Positions 54,568 to 64,000 of a stretch of DNA of 64,000 bases are shown here, in pieces. The notes below the pieces were generated by a model. It was given only the letters and a program-made list of their open reading frames with translations, was not told where the DNA came from and ran no database searches. Position 1 is the stretch's first letter; every line of letters starts with the position of its first letter. The stretch is taken from contig CAMRHE010000167.1 in NCBI GenBank assembly GCA_947044405.1, positions 3,641,001-3,705,000 on the forward strand, written 5' to 3'. This DNA is from Leptodactylus fallax. Lineage: Eukaryota > Chordata > Amphibia > Anura > Leptodactylidae. Both the position numbers and the translations under genes were made by a program.

Positions 54568-54607
54568 CTCCCACCAAAGAAGGTTTAACAACCGAAACGA
54601 CTGGGAG
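54568..54607 (+). ncRNA. Degenerate hammerhead-like motif
   Basis: Stem I CTCCCA / TGGGAG (6 bp), core CCAAAGA against CUGANGA (two transitions), stem II GGTT / AACC, then GAAACGAC. Stem III is damaged, so it is not expected to be active. Confidence 0.5.
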
Positions 54608-54799
54608 ACTCTGCAAAGCATTTTCAAGTTTACATGCTAACCTTTCTATTATTATATAACCTTGTACTGCTGCATGGACAAGGATAATAACCAATTGTGA
54701 AACACAAATACATTTTTTCACTTTTTGCATAACCAACAGAGTGCTTGGATCTGTATTTACACTAGCAGCTACCAATGCCGAAGGCTGCTAGAACAGATG

Positions 54800-54912
54800 A
54801 TCTGTGTGGGGTTTGGGTGTCAGACCCCCACCAGATCACATACTTATGACCTGTCCTGTGGATAGGTCATTAGTATAAAAATTAGATTTGGGGCCGGACA
54901 ACCCCTTTAAGA
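54800..54912. repeat. MITE fragment (GGACAACCCCTTTAA end)
   Basis: GTCAGACCCCCACCAGATC and GATAGGTCATTAGTATAAAA precede GGACAACCCCTTTAA, the inverse of the end seen at 42325. Confidence 0.55.
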
Positions 54913-55074
54913 CACATGCAACACATACCACTCAAGTTGGACACATACTTCACTTTTACATACTTAATACAAGTCACACATGTGACCTTTACACTCAGGA
55001 CACATGCTGCATATGTTCTACTTGCGCTAGAGAAATGACGCACATGCACCACTCACATGTTAGCTATAATACCC

Positions 55075-55213
55075 ATTCCCTTATGTCCAACAGCAGCACA
55101 ATATGGGCTATTTCTGTCCCTGTGTGCCGGTAGAACAGGTGGAATTTTTAATTTACATTATTAATTGAGCGATACTCCCCTATAAGAGGCAAAAGAGACC
55201 TCCCCTCACTGTG
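55075..55213. repeat. DIRS copy 2 left inverted terminal repeat
   Basis: It starts ATTCCCTTATGTCCAACAGC and matches the reverse complement of 60231-60392 over most of its length. Confidence 0.88.
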
Positions 55214-56039
55214 TTTTTTTTCTGTCCTGTGTGGTGGGACAGGTGGAGGGAGGCTCTTTTATCCTCCCATTTTTTCCTGGATTTGGAGGGCTAACTACAT
55301 TTTAGTAACTTTTCTCCTCTTCTGCTGTTCATCTCATTCCTTGGGAGCTTTTTACTCCTGTGGCTTCCTTGTTTCTCCCTGCTGCGCTCTCTGTCAATGG
55401 CCATTCTGGGGAGTTGTTTGAGGCGGGGCAGGTTGTGCATGCAGTGTGTGTCTGCTTCTGAGCCTTGGAACCACTATGCAGCTCCTGGCCTGGCTGAGCT
55501 CTTCATCAGAGTTTATGCTTCAGATGTTTGTGCTCAGCTACAACAGATCACAGCGTCTCAGACACAAGTTCCCTACACTGCCTTCTGATGCAGTTATGGT
55601 TCCATCCCAGACTGCCACAAAAAAACACTGCACCTGCTATAGGAGTGGAATCAAAGCAAGGAGGAAGAGAAAGGTTTTAAAGCCAGGGGAAGTGATGTTG
55701 TCACTTCAGCTCCAATACCTTTTTGCGAGTCCTGTTTTCCTGAGACCGTTTTTTTCTGTTACACTTCTGTAGTCTACTTTCTGTACTGCTGGATTGCGCT
55801 ACTGGACTAGTTTTAGGCCATTCTCTTTACCGCTGTAGCGGTATTAAAGGCCCCATTGTTAAGGGTCTCTAAAAGAGTTTGTGTATATAAATTTTATCGG
55901 TAAATATGGTTTTCATCCTACCTATTTAAACTTTCCTCTTGAGACATTGGTTGTCTCTTATATAAGGAAGGCCTCTGTACGCTTCCTTTTGTTTGCTACT
56001 GTTTGCATTTTTTTCCGATCTCCTGATACTGTTCTGACT

Positions 56040-57356
56040 GATGTCCTCCTCTGCTTCTGGTGGCAGCGGCAACTCCAGGAGGGAAAGCTCCTCTAAGCTG
56101 AAACATTTTGCTTATACAGAGTGCAACATCCCTCTGCCTGATGGTATGACTGCACTCGCTGTCACCAATACCGTGGGACCCCAACTGAGGAACCGTCCAT
56201 CTGTGACGTAATTGTGTGGGTCAAGGAGCGTGAAAGAAATCCGGGACTTGATTTCTCAGCTCTCTAAGAAGCCTCATACTGAGAGACACTCTAAGTCAAT
56301 TCCATCAGAGTAGGAATTTCACATACTCAATGAGACGCACTCGCCTGATGAAGACACTTCGGAAAATTCCAGCAGATCTCTTTTTTCTTGGTAAGGATGT
56401 CTAGGCTGCTGAAGTCCATCTGGTCAGAGACTGTGATGTTGAACTTGGGGAAGCCTCTAGTTCAGGGGGCCTAGGGCCTTCCAAATGGACCTGACACTGG
56501 ATAAAGCTTTGACAGGGAAGTGGAGACATCCCAAAAAGTGCAATGTATTTATCCAGGAGGTTTAGGACCCTATTTCCTTCAGCAGGATCGTTGGGTCCCC
56601 CCCCTAAGGTGGATATGGCGGTAGCTAAATTGCTCCAATTGCGCTGCGCAAGTTGGCTCCAATCTCCAAGTCTCTATACATAGACGCATGGAGTGCTCCC
56701 TTAGAAGGGCTTATACCTCGGCCTCTGCTCAGGCTTCTGTGGGCATCGCCTCCAATGAGCTAGCGAATAAGCTGCACTCCGATCTGGCCCAACTGGAGTG
56801 GGACATTGACTCCGGAGTCTCCAGACGATCCAATATCCTTTATGGGTCGGTTTCCATGGCAGCAGACTATCTAGTGGAAGCTTCCATACACCAAGGCAAG
56901 ATGGCAGCCAAATCTTTGGCCCTCTCTACAGCTGCTAGAAGGCCATTATGGTTGAAGCCTTGGAGAGTGGACAATGCGTCCCAGTATAACTTATGCTCCC
57001 TACCCTTTGAGCTGTGTAAACATTTTAGCACAGGCTTGGACAACAACATGAAAGTTCTTGCAATAAAAAGGATAAATGCATTCCGCAGTCTTTTAGAGGA
57101 AAAGCAGAACCTTCTGGCCAGGGCAGAAGTTATCAGCAACCGCCTCAATCTACGCTCCAATATCAGAGGCGTGCTAGATATCAGTCCAGAGGGGCTGAAC
57201 GTAAAGTTCCCCAAGGAAGGGGACAGAAAGAAGCCTGGCTGTTGTCGCCAGCTTCTCGATTCCTGTAGCGGCAAATATTCCTGTTGGGGGATTCCTCTCC
57301 CTTTTTTTCTCTCCCTCTGGCAGGAGAAGATCCAAGACCTTTGGTCTTACAAATAA
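56040..57356 (+). pseudogene. DIRS copy 2 Gag-like region
   Basis: A start with a Ser/Gly-rich MSSSASGGSGNSRRES lies at about 56040. The reading continues with stops until frame 56688-57356, which has LEWDIDSGVSRRSN, SMAADYLVEAS and AAKSLALST, the same blocks as copy 1. The C-terminus is basic. The role is assumed structural by analogy with retroelement Gag; there is no zinc knuckle. Confidence 0.7.
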
Positions 57357-57379
57357 TACAGTGGGGTTATGCGGACGAT

Positions 57380-58900
57380 TTTCTTCGCAACCCGCTTTCT
57401 TCCTGCACTGAAGCAGGTTATACTGGAAAATTCCATTCTGAAATACCTGGGCAAGGGGGCCTTGAAAAAAGTTACTCCCTCAGAAGAAGGTTTGGGGTCT
57501 ACTCTCTAGACTTCCTACTACCAATATATGATTATAGTCCTAATATATCTAAGTCTCTTCTTAGAGAAGAGCGTTTCCGAAGGGAGACCGGGAAGTTGGT
57601 CACATCCTTTTCTGCAAAGATATATTCTTGTCACTCTCAACCTAAAGGAGGCGTACTTACATGTTCCATTTATTCTCTTCACAGAAGGTATCTGAGAATT
57701 GCTGTATCAATTGCTGGCCACAGGTGACATTTCCAGTTTGCGGCTCTGCCTTTCGGCATTTCCTCGGCTCCCCACACCTTTACCTAGGTGGTTGCTCCAG
57801 TAACAGCCGCACTCAGACTTCAAGGTGTTTTCATAGAGCCATACTTGGACGACTGGCTTATAAAAACCTAGTCAGAAATCATCCTGCTTCAGCACCTGCA
57901 GAAAACTGTGTCTTTCTCCAGTATCTAGGCTAATAACCGGGAGAAGTCAGAGGTGATTCCTTTCACACGGAGGAAGTTCCTGAGGTTCAGCCTGACTCTG
58001 TCCACCTAGAAATTTCTTACCTCCAACAAGGAGAGAAAAGATAATCAGAGCGCTTCAGTATCTCCTCAAGACACTTTGGATGTTCATCAGAACAACTATG
58101 AGAGTCCTAGGCCTCATGTCCGCCTCAGCTGATGCAGTCCCTTGCGCTTTATGGCATATGCGTCCCCTCCAGTCAGAAGTACTGGGGGTCTGAAATCATG
58201 GCCCTCTGAGTCTTGACAAGAGGATCAGACTTTCTCCCAGAACCCTTCTTTCTCTCAACTGGTGGATACACCTGAAAGTCGGATATCCACGGTCCAACCT
58301 TGTTGGACCCTGTTGACCGATGCATCCTTTTCAGGATGAGGAGTCCATCTGTACGAGAAGACCATACAAGGAGTCTGGAGCAGGCTAGAAAGAATGATAT
58401 CATCTATCTGGAGGGAACTCAGAACAGTTTACCTGGCACTCCTCCATTCTTCTCCTCTTCTCAGAGGAAGAGCTGTCAAGATCTGGTCCATCAACTTGGT
58501 GACCATAATAAACAGGAAGGCACCAGATAATTCTCCCTCCTCAGGGAGGCAGGTCTGATTTTAACCTGGGCAGAGAAATATCTGACCCATCTTTCCGCAG
58601 TTCACATCAAGGGCTCCTTGAACATGATAGCGGATCAGTGGAGTCGAGGTCTTACCGTATCAGGAGAATGGTCTCTCAATCAAGAGTGTTCCACCAGATC
58701 ACCCTGAAGTGGGGTCTTCCAGAAGGAGACCTTATAGTGACCAGACTCAATGCCAAGATAGAGACATTCTGCTCACTGTATCAGGAGGACTATCCCTTGG
58801 CAGCGGATGCCCTGTCCATCCCTTGGAGGTTCACGCTGGCGTACATCTTCCCTCCACTTTCCATGATGCCAAAAGTATTGATGAAAGTCATTTAGAACCT
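57380..58900 (+). pseudogene. DIRS copy 2 RT, RNase H and methyltransferase-like region, heavily broken
   Basis: The catalytic YLDD survives at 57842-57853 (CATACTTGGACGACTGG). RNase H pieces (VDRCILF / TDASFS-type, about 58300-58330) and a segment FHQITLKWGLPEGDLIVTRLN followed by FCSLYQEDYPLAADALSIPW (58638-58895) match copy 1. Stops and shifts are frequent, about one per 100-200 bp. Confidence 0.8.
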
Positions 58901-59159
58901 CTGTGATAACCAAAAAGAGCTTGGTGTGCCCAACTCATGCTCATGAGTCGAGGGATCTATTGGAGGCTTCCCCCAATCCAGAACCTGGTTTTCCAAGGAA
59001 CTCAGTAGTGCCAGGATCTGAGGAAATTCAACCTGACAGCCTGAAGGTTGCTCAGTCCCTATGGAAATCTAGAAGACTGTCAGAAGTCGTCCTGAAGACC
59101 CTTTCCTGCACAAGAGTAGAGTACACCAATAAAAGCTACCTAAGGATAGGTAATGTCTT

Positions 59160-60060
59160 CAAGGAGTGGTGTTCCAGACAGGAAGTGAATAGTTCAAATC
59201 CATCTACAAGAGTGATTCTAAACTTTCTTCAGGATGGCTTGGATAAGAGTCTTTCCCCTGCCACACTTAAGGTACAGGTTTCAGCCTTTCAGCCCTATCC
59301 ACCTGCTTAAGCAAAAGTTTGTCTCAGAACCACTTAATTCCCAGTTTTCTTAAGGGTGCTATGAGACTTAGGTCAGTGGTTGAAGCTCCCGTTCCACTGG
59401 GATCTATGCACAGTTCTTTCTGGCCTCTGCGGCCCAAGATTTGAACCATTGGAGGAGGTGGATCTTAAGTTTCTGGCTTTCAAAACCACCTTTTTTGCTA
59501 GCTATCACCTCAGCAAAAAGAATACGAGAGTTGCAGACTTTTTTCTGAAGAGCCATATATTTTTTTCCGTTAGGGTCCAGTTCAGATTTCTTCCTGGGTT
59601 TAACCCTAAGGTGCCCTCTCAGGATAATTTCAACCAGGTGGTCTCCTTACCAGTTTTCTTTCCCAGCTCCATCTTCCAAGGAGGGGGGAGAACTCCATAC
59701 ACTGGATATAGTATGCTGTCTCCAAAAATGTATCTTCTGTGTACACAGCCATTCAGAAGATTGGAGAACCTCTTAATTAATATATATGGTAGAGACAAAG
59801 GTCTCATGGCTTCCAAACCCTCTTTATCAAGAGGGATTAAGGAAGCAATTTCTTTTTGCTCAGGTTAACATCACCCAGATTCATCAGAGTCCATTCAACC
59901 AGGGCTGTATCGGCCTCCTGGGCTGTGAGTCGGTCTTGCCTTTTGAGCAGTTTGTGCAGCCGCTTTTGGTCATTCCAACTAACCTTTGTTAAACACTATC
60001 GTTAGATGTCTGTAGTTCAGAGGCTACTGCCTTTGGACATTTATATTGTACTGTAGTGTG
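59160..60060 (+). pseudogene. DIRS copy 2 tyrosine recombinase, broken
   Basis: Frame 59380-59868 covers the N-terminal half. The HxxR motif (HSTRAVSAS, about 59893-59920) and the FVKHY Tyr motif (about 59985-60000) are still present, but in shifted frames. The residues that matter are thus readable, yet no continuous protein exists. Confidence 0.8.
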
Positions 60061-60098
60061 AGAGAACCCTCCCTAAGGGATCTACTTGCTACATCCTC

Positions 60099-60179
60099 AT
60101 ATTGTACTGCTGTTGGACGTAAGGGAATCGTTGATTATGTAGATAATCTGTTTTCCCTTACTCCGAACAGCAGCACAAG
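60099..60179. repeat. DIRS copy 2 internal complementary region
   Basis: ATTGTACTGCTGTTGGACGT + AAGGGAATC joins to AATCTGTTTTCCCTTACTCC + GAACAGCAGCAC, complements of the left and right ends respectively. Confidence 0.9.
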
Positions 60180-60230
60180 CTTTCCCCCCTTAAGAAGGAT
60201 TGTTGTTTTTTCTTTATTCTTTATAACTAA

Positions 60231-60392
60231 CACAGTGGGGGGGAGGTCTCTTTTGCCTCTTATAGGGGAGTATTGCTTAATTATGTAAATTAAAAGTTCC
60301 ACCTGTCCTACCAGCACACAGGGGCAGAAATACCCCAAATTGTGCTGCTGTTCGGACTAAGGGAAAACAGATTATCTACATAATCAACGATT
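60231..60392. repeat. DIRS copy 2 right inverted terminal repeat
   Basis: CACAGTGGGGGGGAGGTC to ...ATCTACATAATCAACGATT, complementary to the left repeat plus the extra outer segment typical of DIRS right ends. Confidence 0.88.
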
Positions 60393-61560
60393 TGTTGTCA
60401 AAATATACCGTAGTTTTAACATTTAGAATTAAAATTGATATGATGGTAGGTTGACATGCAAAACTGGCAATGGATAAACATTTATAACTAGTTAACTACT
60501 TAATGGCCAATCAGTCAGATTGGCAATGATTTCTAACAATTAATCTAGATGCAATACATTCATTTATCTTCAAAAAGCATTGTTTTTCCCTTTGATGACA
60601 ACAACAAATTGATATTTTAGTTATCCAGCAAATTGGAAGTATTGTTTGTGTTGGTCCCTCATAGAAAGTACAAGAAAGGTATCTCCAGTGACATCATTCT
60701 GGGCTCCAATCCCAACATAAAAATAGTTCAATAAAATGACTGTTTTTGCTGGAAAAAGCAGGAAAGGTTTGTAGGGTATTTCTTCCAGATGCAGATCAGC
60801 ATTCTTGGCAGATGGGTGAAACACTCAGATTTTGGGGTAAATTTAAAACATTTTTTTCCTGTGTTCACTATGCCATATTGTTATGGCAATCTCATTTCTC
60901 TACAGTTGCATAAATAAAGAAGAACATTAATATTTAATTCATAATCATAAATAGAAATATGGCAAAACGTCTGAATATACTTTGCAGCATGAACACTTCA
61001 TTGAGAACTCACAGACATATGCTGTTTTGGAGTGGACTACCTCTTCAGATGTCTAGAGACAGTGATCTGCCGTCACATCATTGACTCAAACTTTTACAGG
61101 CCACAGGAAGATACATTGGCTAAGAAAAACCTAAAATGATATAACCCAAACAGATTTGTGTTTCTGAGCAGTGCTGAAGGTGCAGCACATATGATCTATC
61201 ACATTATAATGTTATCATTTTAATGCTATGCTCATTTCATCCAAACGACATCTGGACCCACAGCTGCATGCTTTCTTTTACTAATCCCACTGCATCTGTA
61301 ACCCCCGAGTCACAGAGAGAGGTTACACTGACCTAAACTAAAAAAGGCCAACAAAATTATATCACATTTATAAGTGTAACTTGGCTCAGTAGGAAATCTC
61401 TTTCCAACAAGCTTGTTGTATTACATATATTACATGTAATGTTGCTGTACACTTATCTAAAGTGCTTGTCTAGCAAGTAATAGAGCCAGGTGGGCCAGAA
61501 TGACCTGTAGTTGCAGATTTTGGCTCTCAATTGTTTAAAGTGTATACAATCAATTTAACT
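60393..61560. other. No recognised gene or element
   Basis: AT-rich; no long frames, no terminal repeats seen. Confidence 0.45.
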
Positions 61561-62295
61561 GTGTAATTTCCCCCCAGGAAAGCAGGATGGAAGAGAAGAG
61601 TCTGGGAAAGTTGGGCGTTTCATTTGGATATGTAGACAAGTGAGTTGTTAATGAGACTTAGTGAGCCTTTAGGTGATGTGTTAACACTTCCTAAAATGCT
61701 CCTTGTCTGGGGAAGAAGCAGGCTATGCTAGGGCCTGTGCTGAGCCAGAACCGTATGAGTTGGTATGAACCACATTGTTGTGGATATACTGGATAGTAAG
61801 CCCAGGGTCTCATAGTGAAGAACAATGAATGCCTAAGTAGTACCAACTGGCTGAGGATTTATTCTGTGTTGTGAAGTACATTGGTGCACTCAGAGTGAGG
61901 CCAAACCTGCCAGAGTATCCATTTTTCTTTGTGGTTGCCAATAACAGTATGTATAGCAGTCTGGGGCCTGGCCATTTCCAGCTGGCCGTGGGCCCCGTAC
62001 CCCGCCGAGCCCAGTCGCGGTCGCACCCCGTGACCGCAATCGTTACGCCACTGGTCAGGGGCCCGGTAACATGAGGACTAATAGTCGGGGCTCGGGGCCC
62101 ACCGGTAGATTCACCGGTTCCCTGGTGGGCCAGTCTGACCCTGTTGGTGGGATCATCAGGAGGATGGTCACAGATAGGGTGAGCCAGATAAAGTAGTTGC
62201 AGTGAAAACTGCAGTTACTGGTGTCCTAAAGGTGGACAACAGTGACATTATAGACAATAGTCAGTGTTTACTGAACATTATGAGAGGTGGACCAG
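61561..62295. repeat. Unassigned repeat-like sequence with a GC-rich block
   Basis: 61561-61925 looks like LTR or SINE material (GGGAAAGTTGGGCG, CTGGCTGAGGATTTATT) but I cannot find paired ends. 61950-62135 is GC-rich with CGTTACGCCACTGG and GGGGCCCGGTAAC, resembling a DNA-transposon end. No coding sequence is evident. Confidence 0.35.
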
Positions 62296-62299
62296 CAGG

Positions 62300-64000
62300 G
62301 TCTCATTGTGGTTGAGGTACATAGATGATGTGCTGATCCTCTGGACAGAGTAACAGCAGGAATTTTGGGAGTTCGTGGGGGCTCTTAACGATAATAACAT
62401 CTATATGCGCTTTACCGCGTCCATCGATTCCCACTCGATAACTTTTTTAGATTTGGTTATTACCATCAATGCACAAGGTGAAATTAATACCTCACTTTAT
62501 CGCAAAGAAACAGCTACAAATACAGTAGTCTCCTGAAATAGAGTAGTTATCACCCAGCTCCCCTTAGACATGGAATCCCCAGGGGACAGTTTTTGAGAGT
62601 GCGCAGGAACTGTTCCAATCTGAGGGATTTCCGAGAGAAGGTATTTGAACTAGAAGGGAGATTCAAAAAACGTGGATATCCCACCCATTTACTCAGAGAG
62701 GCCAAATATATAGCCGAAAATAGCGACAGAACAACTATTCTCACTCCTAGAATACGGGTACAAAAACAACAGATGATCCGTCTGATAGACAACTATGATC
62801 GTGGGAATAAAGGGGTTATGGAAATACTGAGATCATATTGGGATATTCTTTCCATGGACCTAGATATTAAGGATATGGTGAGTGACCATGCGTCCGTTAC
62901 CTTTTATAGAGGCAAATATTTGGAAGACATCCTCACTAATAGCCATTTAAAACCTTTGAGATCAGGAAGAACATGGCTTGAGAGATCTGTGCCTAAAGGA
63001 ACCTTCAAATGTGGATCATGCAAGGCATGTGATTACATTCAGAAGGGGGACAAAGTCCTTTGTGTAACTACAGGCATTGAACATCAGATTAAACAGTTTA
63101 CTAACTGCCATACAAACAGGGTGGTCTACTCCGTTACCTGCCCTTGTCCCTTAAATTACGTTGGCAAGACAAAATGGGAATTCCAACGTAGGAGTTTAGA
63201 TCACATTGGTTACATTACATGCAGGGAGGAAAAAACTCTCTCTACACATGTGTGGGATTACCATGGTGGGGATCCCAGATGTCTCAGCTTTCAGGGCCTC
63301 GAACGTGTCCATCCAGAAGTTAGGGGAGGGAATTGGGATTGTCTGATATTACAACAAGAGACGAAATGGATATTTCGCTTTCAATGTGTTAAACCTAAGG
63401 GTTTAAACAGCTCCATTTCCTTTACCCCTTTTATTTAATGTCCCTTTATTCAGATTGTGTTTATTCTCTCTACAGACATATGCATAATTTGGTGATGTTT
63501 TATTCACATTAATCTTTACATTTAGGCATTCTATATACCTTAGATCCTATACTGATTATAGCATATCTGTACTACAGTATATGCTATAATTAATTATTAT
63601 AAGTATTTACATCTTTTGCTACCTATTTTAAGTATACTTGTATTTTATCTGCACGCATGTTGGCTATATACATCAGAAGTTTATTCCTATCATGTGCATT
63701 AGAATCTTTCTATGCTCAAGTGTACAGTCTCTGATAACTACTGTGGAGATGAATGGGTGCCAAATTTAAGAATCTATCAGCTTGTATCTAGTATATATGA
63801 AGCCACTATCTGATCAAGGTTTCCTCAGCTGTTTAAATAACTCAGATGACAGCAGTAAGCTTCTCGGTTTCCATAACAACATTATTCTTGGCTTAGACGA
63901 GCCTCCTGACTAGGAGGGCGGTTCCTTTGTTATGATTGGACAGGTCTGATGACATCACGGTGGGGCGGGGCTTAAATGCTGAGACAGTGATATTTAAACC
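62300..64000 (+). mobile_element. Penelope-like element, copy 2, 5' truncated
   Basis: It begins just before the RT catalytic box and continues through the GIY-YIG domain to 63441. The following 560 bp of non-coding sequence probably belongs to its 3' region and may run past the window end. 5' truncation is common for these elements. A CTGATGA at 63948 is not followed by a hammerhead fold inside the window. Confidence 0.8.
62305..63441 (+). pseudogene. Penelope-like RT end and GIY-YIG endonuclease
   Basis: The first codons read LRYIDDVLILWT (RT active site, about 62312-62347), then stops interrupt, with ITFLDLVITIN near 62440. Frame 62593-63438 is open for 281 residues: RRNCSNLRDF, FKKRGYPTHLLREAK, the Cys cluster CGSCKAC (about 63010), then GIY-YIG: VVYSVTCPCPLNYVGKTKWE, FQRRSLDHI, and a C-terminal LQQETKWIFRFQ. 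The Tyr, Arg and His positions of the endonuclease look kept. The ATG at 62593 is not the real start. It aligns part for part with copy 1 but is clearly divergent. Confidence 0.88.

Larger units (their letters stand above)
54190..54790 (+). mobile_element. Penelope-type terminal-repeat relic
   Basis: Non-coding AT-rich sequence holding a 26-bp hairpin (54210-54301) and a degenerate hammerhead motif (54568-54607). I assign it to Penelope only through the hammerhead. Confidence 0.45.
55075..60392 (+). mobile_element. DIRS-type retrotransposon, copy 2, more decayed
   Basis: Inverted terminal repeats (55075-55213, 60231-60392) and an internal complementary region (60099-60179) mirror copy 1. Gag, RT, RNase H, methyltransferase-like and recombinase regions occur in the same order and orientation. 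Frames are broken much more often than in copy 1, and it lacks the SINE and solo LTR found there. The same internal layout shows both derive from one family. Confidence 0.9.

Noticed and set aside
63945..64000. Hammerhead start (CTGATGA) in Penelope copy 2
   Set aside because: No stem II and GAAA follow within the window; it may be chance.

Overview
The window is eukaryotic repeat-rich DNA, most likely from an amphibian and probably a frog. I infer this from the mix of elements: DIRS-type tyrosine-recombinase retrotransposons, Penelope-like elements with hammerhead-ribozyme motifs, L1/Tx1-type and L2-type LINEs, a Gmr1-type Gypsy element, Tc1 and hAT DNA transposons, TTAA-flanked T2/Kolobok-like MITEs and a gamma-type endogenous retrovirus. 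I found no host protein-coding gene, no functional tRNA or rRNA gene and no CRISPR array. Nearly every open frame belongs to a transposable element, and most are broken.

Layout. 1-4.9 kb: decayed endogenous retrovirus on the + strand (protease, RT, RNase H, integrase, env) whose env is interrupted by a 441-bp MITE. 4.9-7.35 kb: 3' half of one Tc1 element, then a second full-length Tc1 (5589-7226) whose minus-strand transposase has one homopolymer frameshift, sitting in TG-rich DNA. 7.35-12.5 kb: non-coding repeats, including modular repeats in both orientations, a run of hairpins, a minisatellite and two palindromic elements. 12.54-27.3 kb: one minus-strand L1/Tx1-type LINE opened by two later insertions, an L2-type LINE (16517 to about 19850) and a young Gmr1-type Gypsy element (20134-25476; LTRs differ at 3 of 496 positions). 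27.5-39.2 kb: a minus-strand hAT transposon containing a small Penelope-derived insert made of two 174-bp hammerhead-bearing repeats, and interrupted upstream of its transposase by a DIRS element (32635-38604). That DIRS copy itself holds a tRNA-derived SINE and a solo LTR. 39.2-44.9 kb: an internally deleted Tc1, two abutting T2-like MITEs, a SINE tail and the longest stretch without a recognised element. 44.9-47.8 kb: an L2/CR1-like LINE split by a 5'-truncated L1/Tx1-type insertion with a 15-bp target duplication. 49.6-50.7 kb: a TIR element containing a minisatellite. 50.7-54.8 kb: a Penelope-like element (RT plus GIY-YIG) with a hammerhead motif, and a second Penelope-type relic. 55.1-60.4 kb: a second, more decayed DIRS copy. 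62.3-64 kb: a 5'-truncated Penelope-like element running toward the window end.

These parts do not form a host pathway; they record successive insertions. Relative ages can be read from nesting: the L2 and Gypsy elements are younger than the L1/Tx1 LINE, DIRS copy 1 and the Penelope fragment are younger than the hAT element, and the SINE and solo LTR are younger than DIRS copy 1. The most interesting signals are the four hammerhead-like motifs, two of them with a matched T-A exchange at the core 3-8 pair, and the Gmr1 element with integrase before RT and a SCAN-like Gag.
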